From: Bifidobacterium colobi
Lineage (GTDB): Bacteria > Actinomycetota > Actinomycetes > Actinomycetales > Bifidobacteriaceae
NCBI RefSeq assembly: GCF_018555455.1
Contig: NZ_JAFEJU010000003.1
Location: 62,001 to 126,000, forward strand
Direction: 5' to 3'
Length of the DNA stretch: 64,000 bases
Shown here: positions 27,604 to 36,975 of the stretch, one piece after another
How the letters are laid out: the number at the start of each line of letters is the position of its first letter
How positions within the stretch are numbered: the first letter of the stretch is position 1
Translations under genes and position numbers: made by a program
Notes under the pieces: model-generated
The model's database searches: none
What the model was told of the DNA's origin: nothing
What the model saw: only the letters and a program-made list of their open reading frames with translations

Positions 27604-28911
27604 TCAGTGGATCTGATCAAGATCCGGGTAGAGCGGGAAGTCCTCGACGAGCTTGTCGACGCGAGCCTTAAGGCTCTCCACATCAGCGGACGGACCGGCG
27701 GCGAGGGCAGTTCCGATAATGTCGGCGACCTCCTCGTATTCCTTCGGTCCGAAGCCACGGGTGGCCAGAGCGGAAGTACCGATACGAAGGCCGGAAGCCA
27801 CGGATGCCGGACGCGGGTCGAACGGCACGGTGTTGCGGTTGATGGTGATGCCGCACTGGGCGAGCAGGTCTTCGCCCTGCTTGCCGTCCATCTCGGAGTT
27901 GCGCAGGTCGACCATTACCAGATGCACGTCGGTGCCACCGGTCAGCACGGAGATGCCGTTGGCCTTGACGTCGTCGGCCATCAGACGGTCGGCGAGAATC
28001 TTGGCACCGTCGAGCGTGCGCTGCATACGATCCTTGAACTCCGGGGTGCCGGCCACCTTGAAGCTCACGGCCTTGCCGGCCACCACATGCATGAGCGGGC
28101 CGCCCTGCTGGCCGGGGAACACGGAGGAGTTGAGCTTCTTGGCGTACTCCTGCTTGGCCAGAATGAAGCCGGAACGCGGACCGCCGAGCGTCTTGTGCGC
28201 GGTGGAGGAAACCACGTCGGCGTACGGCACCGGGCTCGGGTGCAGGCCCGCGGCCACGAGGCCTGCGAAGTGGGCCATATCAACCCAGAACTTGGCACCG
28301 ACCTCGTCGGCGATCTCCTTCATGGCCTTGAAGTCTTCGATGCGCGGGTAGGCGGACCAGCCGCCGATGATCATGGCCGGGTGCACTTCGAGGGCACGCT
28401 GGCGGATGATCTCCGGGTCGATGCGGAAGGTCTCCGGGTTCACGCCGTAGGCTTCGGCGTGGTAGAACTTGCCGGAGAAGTTGATCTTCATGCCGTGGGT
28501 CAGGTGGCCGCCATGGTCGAGGGCGAGGCCGAGCACGGTGTCGCCCGGCTTGACAAGCGCCTGGTAGACGGCGGCGTTGGCCTGAGCACCGGAGTGGGGC
28601 TGCACGTTGGCGTATTCGGCGCCGAACAGCTTCTTGGCGCGTTCGCGGGCGATGGTTTCAATCTGGTCAACGAATTCGCAGCCACCGTAGTAGCGGCGAC
28701 CCGGGTAGCCTTCGGCGTACTTGTTGGTGAGCACAGAGCCCTGGCACTGCAATACCGCACGCGGCACGAAGTTCTCGGAAGCGATCATTTCGAGGCCGCC
28801 CTGCTGGCGGCGAAGTTCGGAATCAAGCAGCTCGGCGATCTCGGGATCGGCAGCGCTGATAGGCGCGTTGAAAGCGTCGGTTGCGGTTTGTGCATGGGAT
28901 GAAGCGGTCAT
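27604..28911 (-). CDS. glyA: Serine hydroxymethyltransferase
   Basis: 435 residues with the SHMT plan: [29 protein letters not shown], the HGGHLTHG active-site segment, and the PLP-lysine site [17 protein letters not shown] (Lys240). It interconverts serine and glycine with transfer of one carbon to tetrahydrofolate. AAAGGAGCACAG precedes the ATG. It is monocistronic, divergent from thrC; the 252-base gap between them holds both promoters and no gene. Confidence 0.99.
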   Translation of the reverse strand: MTASSHAQTATDAFNAPISAADPEIAELLDSELRRQQGGLEMIASENFVPRAVLQCQGSVLTNKYAEGYPGRRYYGGCEFVDQIETIARERAKKLFGAEYANVQPHSGAQANAAVYQALVKPGDTVLGLALDHGGHLTHGMKINFSGKFYHAEAYGVNPETFRIDPEIIRQRALEVHPAMIIGGWSAYPRIEDFKAMKEIADEVGAKFWVDMAHFAGLVAAGLHPSPVPYADVVSSTAHKTLGGPRSGFILAKQEYAKKLNSSVFPGQQGGPLMHVVAGKAVSFKVAGTPEFKDRMQRTLDGAKILADRLMADDVKANGISVLTGGTDVHLVMVDLRNSEMDGKQGEDLLAQCGITINRNTVPFDPRPASVASGLRIGTSALATRGFGPKEYEEVADIIGTALAAGPSADVESLKARVDKLVEDFPLYPDLDQIH

Positions 28912-29163
28912 CTGTGCTCCTTTAGGTGTGGTTAACGACTGGTTTGTCGTTCGTGTTGCACTGTATTGACCTTTTGTAGCGGGACTGTTTCATGCAGCCG
29001 TGTTACGTCTCACCACATGGACTTGTTTCATGGATCATTACAGTCACATGGACAGTTTTAGAGTGGCATCAGAAACGAGATGGAATCAGCCGCTGCCCAT
29101 AGCGCACGGTAGACTAGAGAAGATTTTCAAACCCTTTCTGGCTTCAAGATTCTAAGGATTATC

Positions 29164-30654
29164 GTGGCTACCACCTTCCATTCCACTCGCAGCACCACCG
29201 ATTCGCTGACCGCCAAGCAGGCAATCCGTAAGGGCATCGCCGACGACGGCGGCCTGTTCGTCTCCGACTCTCTGGGCCAGACCAAGGTGGATATCGCCGA
29301 CTTGGCCGGCAAGACCTACCAGGAAATCGCCGCCAGCGTGCTTGGCGCACTGCTGCCGAACTTCACCGCCGAAGAGCTTGCCCAGTGCATCACCGACGCC
29401 TACGGTTCCCAATGGTCCGACGAGCGCATCACCCCGTTGAAGCCGCTCGGCGATGACTACATTCTCGAACTGTTCAACGGCCCGACCTCCGCATTCAAGG
29501 ATGTGGCCCTGCAGATCCTGCCACGCTTCATGGCGCACACCACACCTGCCGACGGGGATCCAGATGAGAAAATCATGATTCTCACGGCCACCTCCGGCGA
29601 TACCGGCAAGGCCGCGCTGGCCGGTTTCGCGGATGCTCCGGGCACCGCCATCACCGTCTTCTATCCGGAAGGCAAGGTGAGCCAGGTTCAGGAACTGCAG
29701 ATGACCACGCAGACTGGCGCGAATGTGAACGTGGCCGCCGTGGAGGGCAATTTCGATGACGCCCAGTCCGCGGTCAAGCGCATTTTCGGCGACAAGGTAC
29801 TGGCCGAGCGTCTCGCCAAGGATTCTCATGTAGTGCTCTCCTCCGCGAACTCCATCAACGTGGGCCGCTTGGTGCCGCAGGTCGTCTACTACTTCTCCGC
29901 ATACGCGCAGCTGCTCGCCGACCAGGTGATCAATGTTGGCGACGAGGTGGAGTTCGTGGTGCCGACCGGCAATTTCGGCGATATTCTCGCCGGCTACTAC
30001 GCCAAGCTGCTGGGCCTGCCGGTCAAGCACTTGGTGGTGGCTTCTGATAAGAACAATGTGCTGTTCGACTTCCTGACCACCGGTACGTACAACCGTCAGC
30101 GCCCGTTCTTCCAGACTATCTCCCCCTCGATGGATATCCTCATCTCCTCGAATCTGGAACGCATGCTCTACTACTTCTCTGAGGGCGACACCCGTCTGAT
30201 CGCCATGCTGATGAACGATCTCAACAAGTGGGGCACCTACGAGATCCCCGAAGAGCTGCTCGCCAAGATTCGTCAGCTGTTCGGCTGCGGTTGGGCCAAC
30301 GAGGATCAGGTGCGTGAGATGATTGCCGACTGCTGGAAGAAGAACCATTACGTGATCGACCCGCACACCGCCTGCGCGTACTTCGTGGCCCAACAGATGC
30401 CGCGCGATCCGCTGATCCCGCGCGTGATTCTGGCTACGGCAAGCCCCTACAAGTTCCCGCGCGTAGTGAACGAGGCACTGGGCTTCGACGCCACCGGCAC
30501 CGACTTCGAATGCATGGATGTGCTGTCTCGCGAGACCGGCACCACCGCACCGGCAGCATTGCGCGGACTGGAGAGCGCCGACGTGCGATTCAACACCGTT
30601 GTGCCGATTGACGGCATGGAGCGTTTCGTGGCCAACGCCGCCGAATCGCTGTGA
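29164..30654 (+). CDS. thrC: Threonine synthase
   Basis: 496 residues, the long-form threonine synthase. It has the N-terminal TTDSLTAKQAIRKGIADDGGLFV, the PLP lysine in FNGPTSAFKDVALQILP (Lys112), TATSGDTGKAALAGF phosphate-binding loop and VVPTGNFGDILAGYYAKLLG. It converts O-phosphohomoserine to threonine. It starts with GTG at 29164, preceded by AAGGA. A terminator hairpin follows at 30686-30723. Confidence 0.98.
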   Translation: MATTFHSTRSTTDSLTAKQAIRKGIADDGGLFVSDSLGQTKVDIADLAGKTYQEIAASVLGALLPNFTAEELAQCITDAYGSQWSDERITPLKPLGDDYILELFNGPTSAFKDVALQILPRFMAHTTPADGDPDEKIMILTATSGDTGKAALAGFADAPGTAITVFYPEGKVSQVQELQMTTQTGANVNVAAVEGNFDDAQSAVKRIFGDKVLAERLAKDSHVVLSSANSINVGRLVPQVVYYFSAYAQLLADQVINVGDEVEFVVPTGNFGDILAGYYAKLLGLPVKHLVVASDKNNVLFDFLTTGTYNRQRPFFQTISPSMDILISSNLERMLYYFSEGDTRLIAMLMNDLNKWGTYEIPEELLAKIRQLFGCGWANEDQVREMIADCWKKNHYVIDPHTACAYFVAQQMPRDPLIPRVILATASPYKFPRVVNEALGFDATGTDFECMDVLSRETGTTAPAALRGLESADVRFNTVVPIDGMERFVANAAESL

Positions 30655-30685
30655 AGTAAAACTCAGTTTTCTTAACGAAGACGAT

Positions 30686-30723
30686 TGAGGGGGAGCCCAG
30701 GCATGTTGCCGGACTCCCCCTCA
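30686..30723 (+). terminator. Terminator of thrC
   Basis: TGAGGGGGAG (30686-30695) pairs with CTCCCCCTCA (30714-30723), 31 bases after the thrC stop. No T-run follows on the + strand, so efficiency is uncertain. Confidence 0.7.
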
Positions 30724-30762
30724 GCTGTATTACACCCGGTAATCCAATTAAAGAGACATCAT

Positions 30763-30815
30763 CATATCAAACATAGTAATTTGTTTGATATGTTTGATAT
30801 GATGGTATTGATATG
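30763..30815. promoter_or_regulatory. Operator repeats upstream of the AlbA-type regulator gene
   Basis: CATATCAAACA (30763-30773) is inverted against TGTTTGATATG (30782-30792), which overlaps a second direct copy (30791-30801); a variant ATTGATATG lies at 30807-30815. The gene starts at 30843. Four related half-sites just before a DNA-binding protein gene suggest autoregulation. Confidence 0.65.
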
Positions 30816-30842
30816 TACGAGTATCCGATGATGGAGGCGAGC

Positions 30843-32561
30843 ATGTGGACGGAAGAAGAAATCGACGCCCTGCTGAACCCCCTGCGCTCGGCGCAATCGG
30901 ATACTCAATCCATTGAAATCAAGGAAGCTGCAGGAGGTTTACCTGCTTCTCTGACCGAAACCATTTCCGCATTTGCCAATGGCACAGGCGGCACTATCAT
31001 TCTCGGCATTTCAGAACACGACGACTTCTCTCCCGTCCAAGGCTTTCAGGCAAAACCCATTGCCGAAGCATTGGCACAGATGTGTCGGGATAAAACCACT
31101 CCTCCCCTGCAACCACTTATCGGCATAGCAACATATCGCGATTCCGCTATTGTTATCGCGGTTATTGATGAAATTGATCCGCTCAGCAAACCCTGCTATG
31201 TCCGTACTCGAGGACGCTACAGCGGCTCTTTCATCCGTGTTTGGGACGGCGACCGCAAACTCAGCCATTACGAAATCGACCGTTTGCTGGAAAACCGGTC
31301 ACAACCCACGCATGATCGAGCATTAGTTGCAGACGCCAGCATAAGCGATCTCCTACCTGACTTGCTGCAGTCCATTCTCGCCGCACGGCGAAAGCAAAGC
31401 CCACGCATCTTTGGCAATCTCTCCGATGAAGAAGCTCTTCAATCGTTAGGAATAGTCAAAGTTGACAGCACTGGTACACTCCGGCCAACCGTGGCAGGTC
31501 TGCTGGTTGCCGGCAATTACCCTCAGCAATTCATGCCACGAGTAAATATCACGTTCACTTGCTATCCGGGATATGACAAGGTTTTTGCAGGCGGTGTGAA
31601 GTTCATCGACAACTGCTCGTTTGACGGCCCAATTCCGGAAATTCTCGACAACGTATTGAGCTCCGTAAGAAAGAACATGAGAATCGGCGGCGTATTGGAC
31701 GGCCCGTTCCGCAAAGATACTTACGAATACCCTGAGGATGCGGTGCGCGAAGCTGTAGTCAATGCCATCATGCATCGCGATTACTCCCCGATGGCCCAAG
31801 GCGGGCAAATTCAGGTCAATATGTACAAGGACCGATTGGAGATACTCAATCCGGGTGGGCTATACGGCAACGTGACGTTGCAGTCCCTCAGCAGCCCCGG
31901 AGCCACATCCACTCGCAACCAGACGCTCGCCAAACTACTGGAATGCACCCCGTTCCACGGTGGCATGGTGGCGGAGAACCGCGGCACCGGCTACAGCCTC
32001 ATCAATCGTCTGCTGCAAGACAACGGCAACGGCGAGCCGGAAATCTACAGTACATTGAACACATTCTGCGTCACCTTCCGTTCGGCGGATACCTCCCACC
32101 TGCCAGACAGTCGTAGAGATCCGAAATATGCAACATGGTCGGATCGCCCTGATGTTGATTACAGCGCCAAACGAGGTTTATCCCACGGAGAATCGGCAAC
32201 CACGCCCCGGCCGAAAATCATCCCCTTCCCGCAAAACGCCGTTCACGGTGTCGAATTATCGAATCAAGAGATGTATGACAGGTACGCAAAAGGCGTTCCC
32301 GGATTGGACGAGGCCTATGCGCGCATTCTCGGCGTTCAGGCCAAAGCCTTCGCAGGCAGTGGCGAATCCACTTTGGAAGAAACACTGATTCAGCTGTTGA
32401 CGGTACGTGGTGTAGCGCAAACACCCGAGTTGGTGAAAGCCACAGGAGCCCCGCGATCAACCGTCACCTACCAATTACGCAAAATGCTTGATAAAGGCAT
32501 TATCGAACGTACACAGCCAGCGAGAAGCCCCAAACAATCGTATCGGCTGAAAACCGCATAA
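30843..32561 (+). CDS. AlbA_2 (Schlafen-like) DNA-binding and HATPase-like regulator
   Basis: About 572 residues. N-terminal AlbA_2 domain (SIEIKEAAGGLPASLTETIS, then FANGTGGTIILGISE), a middle region, a RecG-annotated HATPase_c_4 domain (YPEDAVREAVVNAIMHRDYS, LEILNPGGLYGNV, GTGYSLINRL), and a C-terminal winged-helix end (ETLIQLLTVRGVAQTPELV...RSTVTYQLRKMLDKGIIERT). Such proteins are often annotated as transcriptional regulators; true function is unsettled. Start 30843 follows GGAGG. At least six TTA leucine codons and a lower GC than neighbours suggest horizontal acquisition. It sits alone between thrC and the ABC cluster. Confidence 0.88.
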   Translation: MWTEEEIDALLNPLRSAQSDTQSIEIKEAAGGLPASLTETISAFANGTGGTIILGISEHDDFSPVQGFQAKPIAEALAQMCRDKTTPPLQPLIGIATYRDSAIVIAVIDEIDPLSKPCYVRTRGRYSGSFIRVWDGDRKLSHYEIDRLLENRSQPTHDRALVADASISDLLPDLLQSILAARRKQSPRIFGNLSDEEALQSLGIVKVDSTGTLRPTVAGLLVAGNYPQQFMPRVNITFTCYPGYDKVFAGGVKFIDNCSFDGPIPEILDNVLSSVRKNMRIGGVLDGPFRKDTYEYPEDAVREAVVNAIMHRDYSPMAQGGQIQVNMYKDRLEILNPGGLYGNVTLQSLSSPGATSTRNQTLAKLLECTPFHGGMVAENRGTGYSLINRLLQDNGNGEPEIYSTLNTFCVTFRSADTSHLPDSRRDPKYATWSDRPDVDYSAKRGLSHGESATTPRPKIIPFPQNAVHGVELSNQEMYDRYAKGVPGLDEAYARILGVQAKAFAGSGESTLEETLIQLLTVRGVAQTPELVKATGAPRSTVTYQLRKMLDKGIIERTQPARSPKQSYRLKTA

Positions 32562-32570
32562 ATGCAAGGC

Positions 32571-32602
32571 GTCCGGCGCTTCCCATAAAGAAAGCTCCGG
32601 AC
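32571..32602. terminator. Terminator between the AlbA gene and the ABC operon
   Basis: GTCCGGCGCT (32571-32580) pairs with AGCTCCGGAC (32593-32602) with one mismatch, between two converging genes. Confidence 0.6.
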
Positions 32603-32631
32603 TCTTCAACATCAATTGCGCTGCGTGTGCT

Positions 32632-33351
32632 CTACAGCTCTTTGGCGCTCCAAATACGCAGGGAGACGCGGTAGGAGACGACGAGGGCTAAAGCGACGAT
32701 AGCCGCGATTACAACCCAGCCGAGCGGTGACACGGTAACGGTCGTGGACAGCACCTGCGAGCGCAGCCCGTCAGGCAGGAGCAGCAGAATGATCTGCGCA
32801 GCGAAGAACAGCGTGATAGCGCCAGTGAACAGCCTTGAATAGGCCTTGACGAAATCGCTGCAGGAGTAGAACACCGGAATCACTATGGTGGCCAGCATTA
32901 TGAAAGAAGCCATGGCGAGCGGCACGACTGTGACGAGCGCGCTCAAGCCGATGCCGAACCACAGTCTGGACAGTGTGATTTCGATGCCGAGTTCCGCAAA
33001 GCAAATCACGAACAGCACGCCGGCGGAACAGTAGCGCATATTGACCTGCGTGCGTCGGGATACCGGCATCACACCAATCATTCGAGCCGAGGCCAACTGA
33101 TTGTCACTGTTGAATTGGAACAATACAGCGATGGACGCAACCCAATACATAACGGTCAGATATGCCATAACCGTGAGCGGCAAGCCTGATTCGCCCGGCC
33201 CTGATTGCCAGGTGAACGCGGTAAATGCCAGTGGGGCCAGGAAGGCGATAACGTTCGTTACTGCGGAATTGCCGGTGAGGGCAGCGAAATCCATGCGGAC
33301 AGCGATACGCTCGGCATGCATATGAATACTGTTATCTGTCATGAACGCCAT
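32632..33351 (-). CDS. ABC transporter membrane protein 2
   Basis: 239 residues with six likely membrane segments (for example VIAFLAPLAFTAFTW, VVPLAMASFIMLATIVIPVF, LGWVVIAAIVALALVVSYRV) and a C-terminal RIWSAKEL. It matches in size and ending its upstream partner (RIYHAKEF), so the two are paralogous half-permeases. It begins at the stop of the first permease (TGATG overlap) with AAGGAG upstream, which fixes the start. It is last in the gntR-ATPase-permease-permease operon. Confidence 0.82.
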   Translation of the reverse strand: MAFMTDNSIHMHAERIAVRMDFAALTGNSAVTNVIAFLAPLAFTAFTWQSGPGESGLPLTVMAYLTVMYWVASIAVLFQFNSDNQLASARMIGVMPVSRRTQVNMRYCSAGVLFVICFAELGIEITLSRLWFGIGLSALVTVVPLAMASFIMLATIVIPVFYSCSDFVKAYSRLFTGAITLFFAAQIILLLLPDGLRSQVLSTTVTVSPLGWVVIAAIVALALVVSYRVSLRIWSAKEL

Positions 33352-34070
33352 CAGAACTCCTTAGCGTGGTAGATGCGCGACGAAACGGCGAGCGAGACGA
33401 TTGCCGCGACCGCTGCCAGAACCACTCCGCCCAGAGTCGGCCAGAACATGCCTACGCCCGACATGGTCTCGGCCAACGACACCATCCATGACATGAGAGC
33501 GTCAATCGAAGCCGGAGCCAGTTTGGCGAACAGTGCGAATACAGCGGCTATCGCCGCGCCGAGCCCAATGCAGATGAGCATCATCGTCAGCAACGCCTTC
33601 TGATACGTGAACCGATAGCACAGGGGAAGCATCACCGATTCGAGCAGCGCATACATTACGACCGCAGTCAGCACAGATATTGCCAGCGCTGAAAACTGAA
33701 TCTTTCCGGATTCAAATACCATGCCAGCGCCGACGCAAACCGCAACTTCCAACGCCAGTATCAGCATGCATGCGCCGACCACAAGATACCGGCCAATCAC
33801 CTGATGGATACGACGAACCGGAACGACGCCATTCATCCAATTGTTATGCCCCTGCTGTTCAAAGGTGAACGCGTTGAGCGGCAACAAGGCGAGCATCGCG
33901 GAAACACCACCGATAGCGGCTCCGGGCATATAGCTGACGCCGCCCGAAATACTTCCGAGCAGTACTATCGCCGCGGGAAACCCTATGAGCAGCACCAGTA
34001 TCGAGAACACACCCTGTGAAGCGATTCGCCGCACATCCAGTGCAAAGGCACGCCGTATCCCGATCATCAT
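33351..34070 (-). CDS. ABC transporter membrane protein 1
   Basis: 239 residues, six predicted membrane segments (SILVLLIGFPAAIVLLG, AAIGGVSAMLALLPLNAF, ALLTMMLICIGLGAAIAAVF, TLGGVVLAAVAAIVSLAVS among them). FTFEQQGHNNWMNGVVPVRR between the second and third segments resembles ABC-2 type export permeases. ATG at 34070 or 34067, overlapping the ATPase stop, with GGAGG 4-7 bases upstream. Confidence 0.82.
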   Translation of the reverse strand: MMIGIRRAFALDVRRIASQGVFSILVLLIGFPAAIVLLGSISGGVSYMPGAAIGGVSAMLALLPLNAFTFEQQGHNNWMNGVVPVRRIHQVIGRYLVVGACMLILALEVAVCVGAGMVFESGKIQFSALAISVLTAVVMYALLESVMLPLCYRFTYQKALLTMMLICIGLGAAIAAVFALFAKLAPASIDALMSWMVSLAETMSGVGMFWPTLGGVVLAAVAAIVSLAVSSRIYHAKEF

Positions 34071-34999
34071 GCCACCTCCATAGCATGTGCGGCGTCACCC
34101 GTATTGGTCAGGCGAATGATGTCGTCAATGGAGACAGGTTCGGCAGTGAGCGGCGCCATCCAATGCCGCCCGTCTTCGGCTTTGAGCCCGGCGATTTTGC
34201 CGAGATCTTCGGCACGCACAAGTGCATCGAAACCAGTCTCATAGCGATGGATGCCGACCGCAACGCCCTTGACGTCAGGCGCAAGGTCTTCCGGTCCGCC
34301 TTTGACCAGACGGAAGGATTCCTCGAATTCGTCTTTGGGACCGGTGAAATAGAGTGTGCCACGCGTGATGTAGGTGATGAAGTCGGCGGCACGCTCGAGG
34401 TCGGCGGTGATATGGGTGGAGAACAGCACGCTGCGTTCACCATCCGCGATGTAGTTCTGGAGGATGTCCATGAGCTCATCGCGGGCGAGCACGTCGAGAC
34501 CACTGGTGGGCTCGTCGAGCACCAGCAGTTTGGCATCATGGCTCAGCGCCACGGCGAGCATGAGCTTCATCTGCATGCCACGGGAAAGCTCCTTCACGCG
34601 CTTCTTGCGGTCCAGGCCGAAGCGCGTGAGATAGCCGTCGAACGTGGCGTGGTCCCATGCCAGATACATCGGAGCCATGGCCTGTTCGACCTTGTTCACC
34701 GTCCACGTCTCGATGAAATAGCTGGAATCGAACACCACGCCGAGATTCTCCTTGACGGTTTCCTCGTCGGCGATATTATCAAGGCCCAGCACATGGATTT
34801 CGCCGGAATCGCGATGAATCATGTTCAGGATAAGTTTGATCAGCGTGGATTTGCCTGCACCGTTCGGACCAATAAGACCCATGATGTAGCCGGCCGGCAA
34901 GTCGAAGGTGATGTCATCCAGCGTGAAGCCGGAATCATAATGCTTGGTTGCGCCGGTGATGGATAACGCCATCGGCGATTGATCTGTTGCAGTGGTCAT
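34067..34999 (-). CDS. ABC transporter ATP-binding protein
   Basis: 310 residues: Walker A GPNGAGKST, Q-loop region, signature ELSRGMQMKL (a variant of LSGGQ), Walker B LLVLDEPTSGLD and H-loop STHITADLE. The C-terminal ~80 residues form an accessory domain as in exporters regulated by YtrA-type repressors. It energises the two membrane proteins encoded downstream. It overlaps the GntR gene by 4 bases and the first permease by 4. Confidence 0.95.
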   Translation of the reverse strand: MTTATDQSPMALSITGATKHYDSGFTLDDITFDLPAGYIMGLIGPNGAGKSTLIKLILNMIHRDSGEIHVLGLDNIADEETVKENLGVVFDSSYFIETWTVNKVEQAMAPMYLAWDHATFDGYLTRFGLDRKKRVKELSRGMQMKLMLAVALSHDAKLLVLDEPTSGLDVLARDELMDILQNYIADGERSVLFSTHITADLERAADFITYITRGTLYFTGPKDEFEESFRLVKGGPEDLAPDVKGVAVGIHRYETGFDALVRAEDLGKIAGLKAEDGRHWMAPLTAEPVSIDDIIRLTNTGDAAHAMEVA

Positions 35000-35379
35000 A
35001 ATGCCACGTCCTTCTGGTATTCCTCGGCGAGCATCGTTGCCAAATCATCAAGCGAAATGTCGGCGGCTTTGGCTGCGCGGACGGCTTCGACAAGGCTCGT
35101 GCGGGCTTTGACTTCCAGCTGATTACGCATCAACTCGTTGCCTTTGTCCATCACAAACGTGCCTTTGCCTTGGATGTTCTGCACCACGCCCTCATCAGCC
35201 AGTTCGTTGTACGCCCTGGTGACGGTAAGCACGGAGATGCGCAGTTCCTTGGCCAGCTTTCTTAAGGAAGGTAATGCCTCGCCGGCTTTGAGTTCGCCGT
35301 TCAATACACTTGTGCGAATTTGGTTTTTGATTTGCTCGTAGATAGGTTCGCCGGACACGGATGAGATGATCAGTTTCAC
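34996..35379 (-). CDS. GntR-family repressor, YtrA subfamily
   Basis: 127 residues: winged-helix domain (PIYEQIKNQIRTSVLNGELK, LPSLRKLAKELRISVLTVTR, AYNELADEGVVQNIQGKGTF) followed by only ~50 residues (LMRNQLEVKARTSLVEAVRAAK) that form the short YtrA dimerisation helices. YtrA-type regulators control linked ABC exporters and respond to envelope stress or cationic antimicrobials in Firmicutes. It is first in its operon and probably binds the GTTATA palindromes directly upstream. Confidence 0.93.
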   Translation of the reverse strand: MKLIISSVSGEPIYEQIKNQIRTSVLNGELKAGEALPSLRKLAKELRISVLTVTRAYNELADEGVVQNIQGKGTFVMDKGNELMRNQLEVKARTSLVEAVRAAKAADISLDDLATMLAEEYQKDVAL

Positions 35380-35429
35380 CTATGCCCCTTTCGATTGTTT
35401 TCCGTTATAGCGCTCGCAGCTGTTTAGCT

Positions 35430-35483
35430 GTTATACAGCACAGTATAACTGTTATCGTCAACTGTCAAGGTGCGTTATATAAC
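35430..35483. promoter_or_regulatory. Operators for the YtrA-type regulator
   Basis: GTTATAC-AGCACA-GTATAAC (35430-35449) is a 7-bp-arm palindrome, and GTTATATAAC (35474-35483) a perfect 10-bp one; further GTTAT half-sites lie at 35403 and 35451. All are 25-105 bases upstream of the regulator start. Confidence 0.7.
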
Positions 35484-35624
35484 AGTAGAACAGTGAATTG
35501 CGATCGAAAAGCAATGCTTGCAGAGCAACGCATGAACACTTGGCGAACAATGCCCGTATCAAGCCCACCGTCCACGAGTCGAAACATAGAGCATGCCTAC
35601 AATGGCTTTGGAAAGGGGCCTGAT

Positions 35625-36245
35625 ATGCCAAACAACGTTGTTACCTTGCGCGCTACAGAGCCAAATGATTATCCATACCTTGAAGCCTGGTGGAATGACC
35701 CGTCCGTTGCGGATGGATGCCGCATCACCACCGACACCATCCCACGAGAACGAGTGGATGCCCAGTTCCACGGCTGGAGCGACACCGACGACGATCACCG
35801 ATTCGGTCGTACCGTGCTGGATCCGGGCGGTATGCCCATCGGCCATATCGCCGCTTGGGATTGCGAAGACCCGGAGCGCGACGCCACGATGGGCATTCTC
35901 ATCGGCCCGTATTTCCAAGGACTTGGCTATGGCAACCAGGCCATGAAGCTTGGTATTGGGCTCGCCGCCGACCAACTCAAAGCGAAAACCATCACCGTCA
36001 AGGTCTGGTCGTTCAACCTGCGCGCACGTCACATGGTTGAGTCCCTTGGCTTCAAGGAAGTCGCGCGCAAAGCCGAAGTCGTCGAGCGCGATGGCCATGT
36101 TTATGATGAGGTCATTTACCGCGCGCCGACCACTACGCTGCTGGAGCGCATCGCTTCCGAAAAAGTGGAACGCCAGGAAGGCGAGGAACTGGAACGCCAG
36201 CGGTTCAAGTCCAACCGCAGCGCGGATCTGCAGTCGATCTTCTAG
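35625..36245 (+). CDS. GNAT N-acetyltransferase
   Basis: 206 residues from MPNNVVTLRATEPNDYPYLEA. It is a RimJ/RimL-type acetyltransferase with acetyl-CoA motif QGLGYG (IGPYFQGLGYGNQAMKL) and VWSFNLRARHMVESLGFKEV. The C-terminal ~40 residues form a charged helix (ERIASEKVERQEGEELERQ). The target is unknown. The ATG at 35625 follows GAAAGGGG. The in-frame region upstream to 35382 lies over the GntR operators and is not coding. Confidence 0.9.
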   Translation: MPNNVVTLRATEPNDYPYLEAWWNDPSVADGCRITTDTIPRERVDAQFHGWSDTDDDHRFGRTVLDPGGMPIGHIAAWDCEDPERDATMGILIGPYFQGLGYGNQAMKLGIGLAADQLKAKTITVKVWSFNLRARHMVESLGFKEVARKAEVVERDGHVYDEVIYRAPTTTLLERIASEKVERQEGEELERQRFKSNRSADLQSIF

Positions 36246-36259
36246 AAGCTTCTTCACTG

Positions 36260-36307
36260 AATAAGGCCGTCGGCATTGCACCCACAGGCAATGGCGGCGG
36301 CCTTATT
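36260..36307. terminator. Bidirectional terminator between GNAT and HAD genes
   Basis: AATAAGGCCG (36260-36269) pairs with CGGCCTTATT (36298-36307), with an inner GCATTGC/GGCAATG pairing, between converging genes. Confidence 0.8.
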
Positions 36308-36330
36308 ATTTCATTTTCAGTGCTTCACAG

Positions 36331-36975
36331 TCACAGTCGTGGCGCATCACGGAAGTCATGGAGCACACCATCGGCAACACGTGTGATTTCAGGCCAATCG
36401 GCGGCCGAGGAATCGTCATACATAGCCCAGGCCTGCATGCCGGCCGACTTGGCGGAGCGGATGGCCACCAAGAGATCTTCGAACACCGTGCAATCGACCG
36501 GCTTCACGTCGAGGCGGCTGGCAGTCAGCAGATACACATCCGGCTTGGATTTGCCCACTCCCCCGGCATCATCGACCGAGACGATTGTGTCGAAGTATTC
36601 GCTCATGCCCAGATGGTCCAACGCCGCCGTGCGCAGCTGCGGCATCAACGTGGTGGCCACGCCAAGACGCACGCCAGCGGACTTCAGCTCACGCAGATAT
36701 TCCAAGGCTCCGGGCTTGGCTTGGACTGTGGTGCCATAGGCTGTGCGGGCCATCTCATCCCATTCAGCCATTAATTGTTCCGGCGTATCCGGCAGACTGA
36801 ATCGTGCGATGGTGTATTCGGCGATTTCACGGAACTGCATCGATGCCACGGTGATCATGTAGTCGGCTGGCACGGCAATGCCGCGGTGACCAAGGAAGTC
36901 AATATCAATCTGGTTCCAGACTCCCATGGAATCGAGCAGGGTGCCATCAAGATCGAAAATGGCGGCTTTACTCAC
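36331..36975 (-). CDS. HAD-superfamily hydrolase (beta-phosphoglucomutase-like)
   Basis: 214 residues: HAD motif I FDLDGTLLDSMG, a helical cap, motif II VATTLMP, motif III/IV SKPDVYLLTASRL and CTVFEDLLVAIRSAKSAGM. It is a phosphatase or phosphomutase of unknown substrate. It starts with GTG at 36975, overlapping the recN stop by 4 bases (GTGA), with AAGGAG upstream. Confidence 0.9.
   Translation of the reverse strand: MSKAAIFDLDGTLLDSMGVWNQIDIDFLGHRGIAVPADYMITVASMQFREIAEYTIARFSLPDTPEQLMAEWDEMARTAYGTTVQAKPGALEYLRELKSAGVRLGVATTLMPQLRTAALDHLGMSEYFDTIVSVDDAGGVGKSKPDVYLLTASRLDVKPVDCTVFEDLLVAIRSAKSAGMQAWAMYDDSSAADWPEITRVADGVLHDFRDAPRL

Noticed and set aside
27607..28902. 431-codon open frame antisense to glyA
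   Set aside because: Mirrors the glyA codon bias; no recognisable motifs and fully inside a certain gene.
29152..30393. 413-codon open frame antisense to thrC
   Set aside because: No motifs; lies entirely opposite thrC.
32571..35379. Toxin-antitoxin or defence island around the AlbA gene
   Set aside because: Neighbours are thrC and a YtrA-ABC operon; no nuclease, methylase or toxin partner is present.
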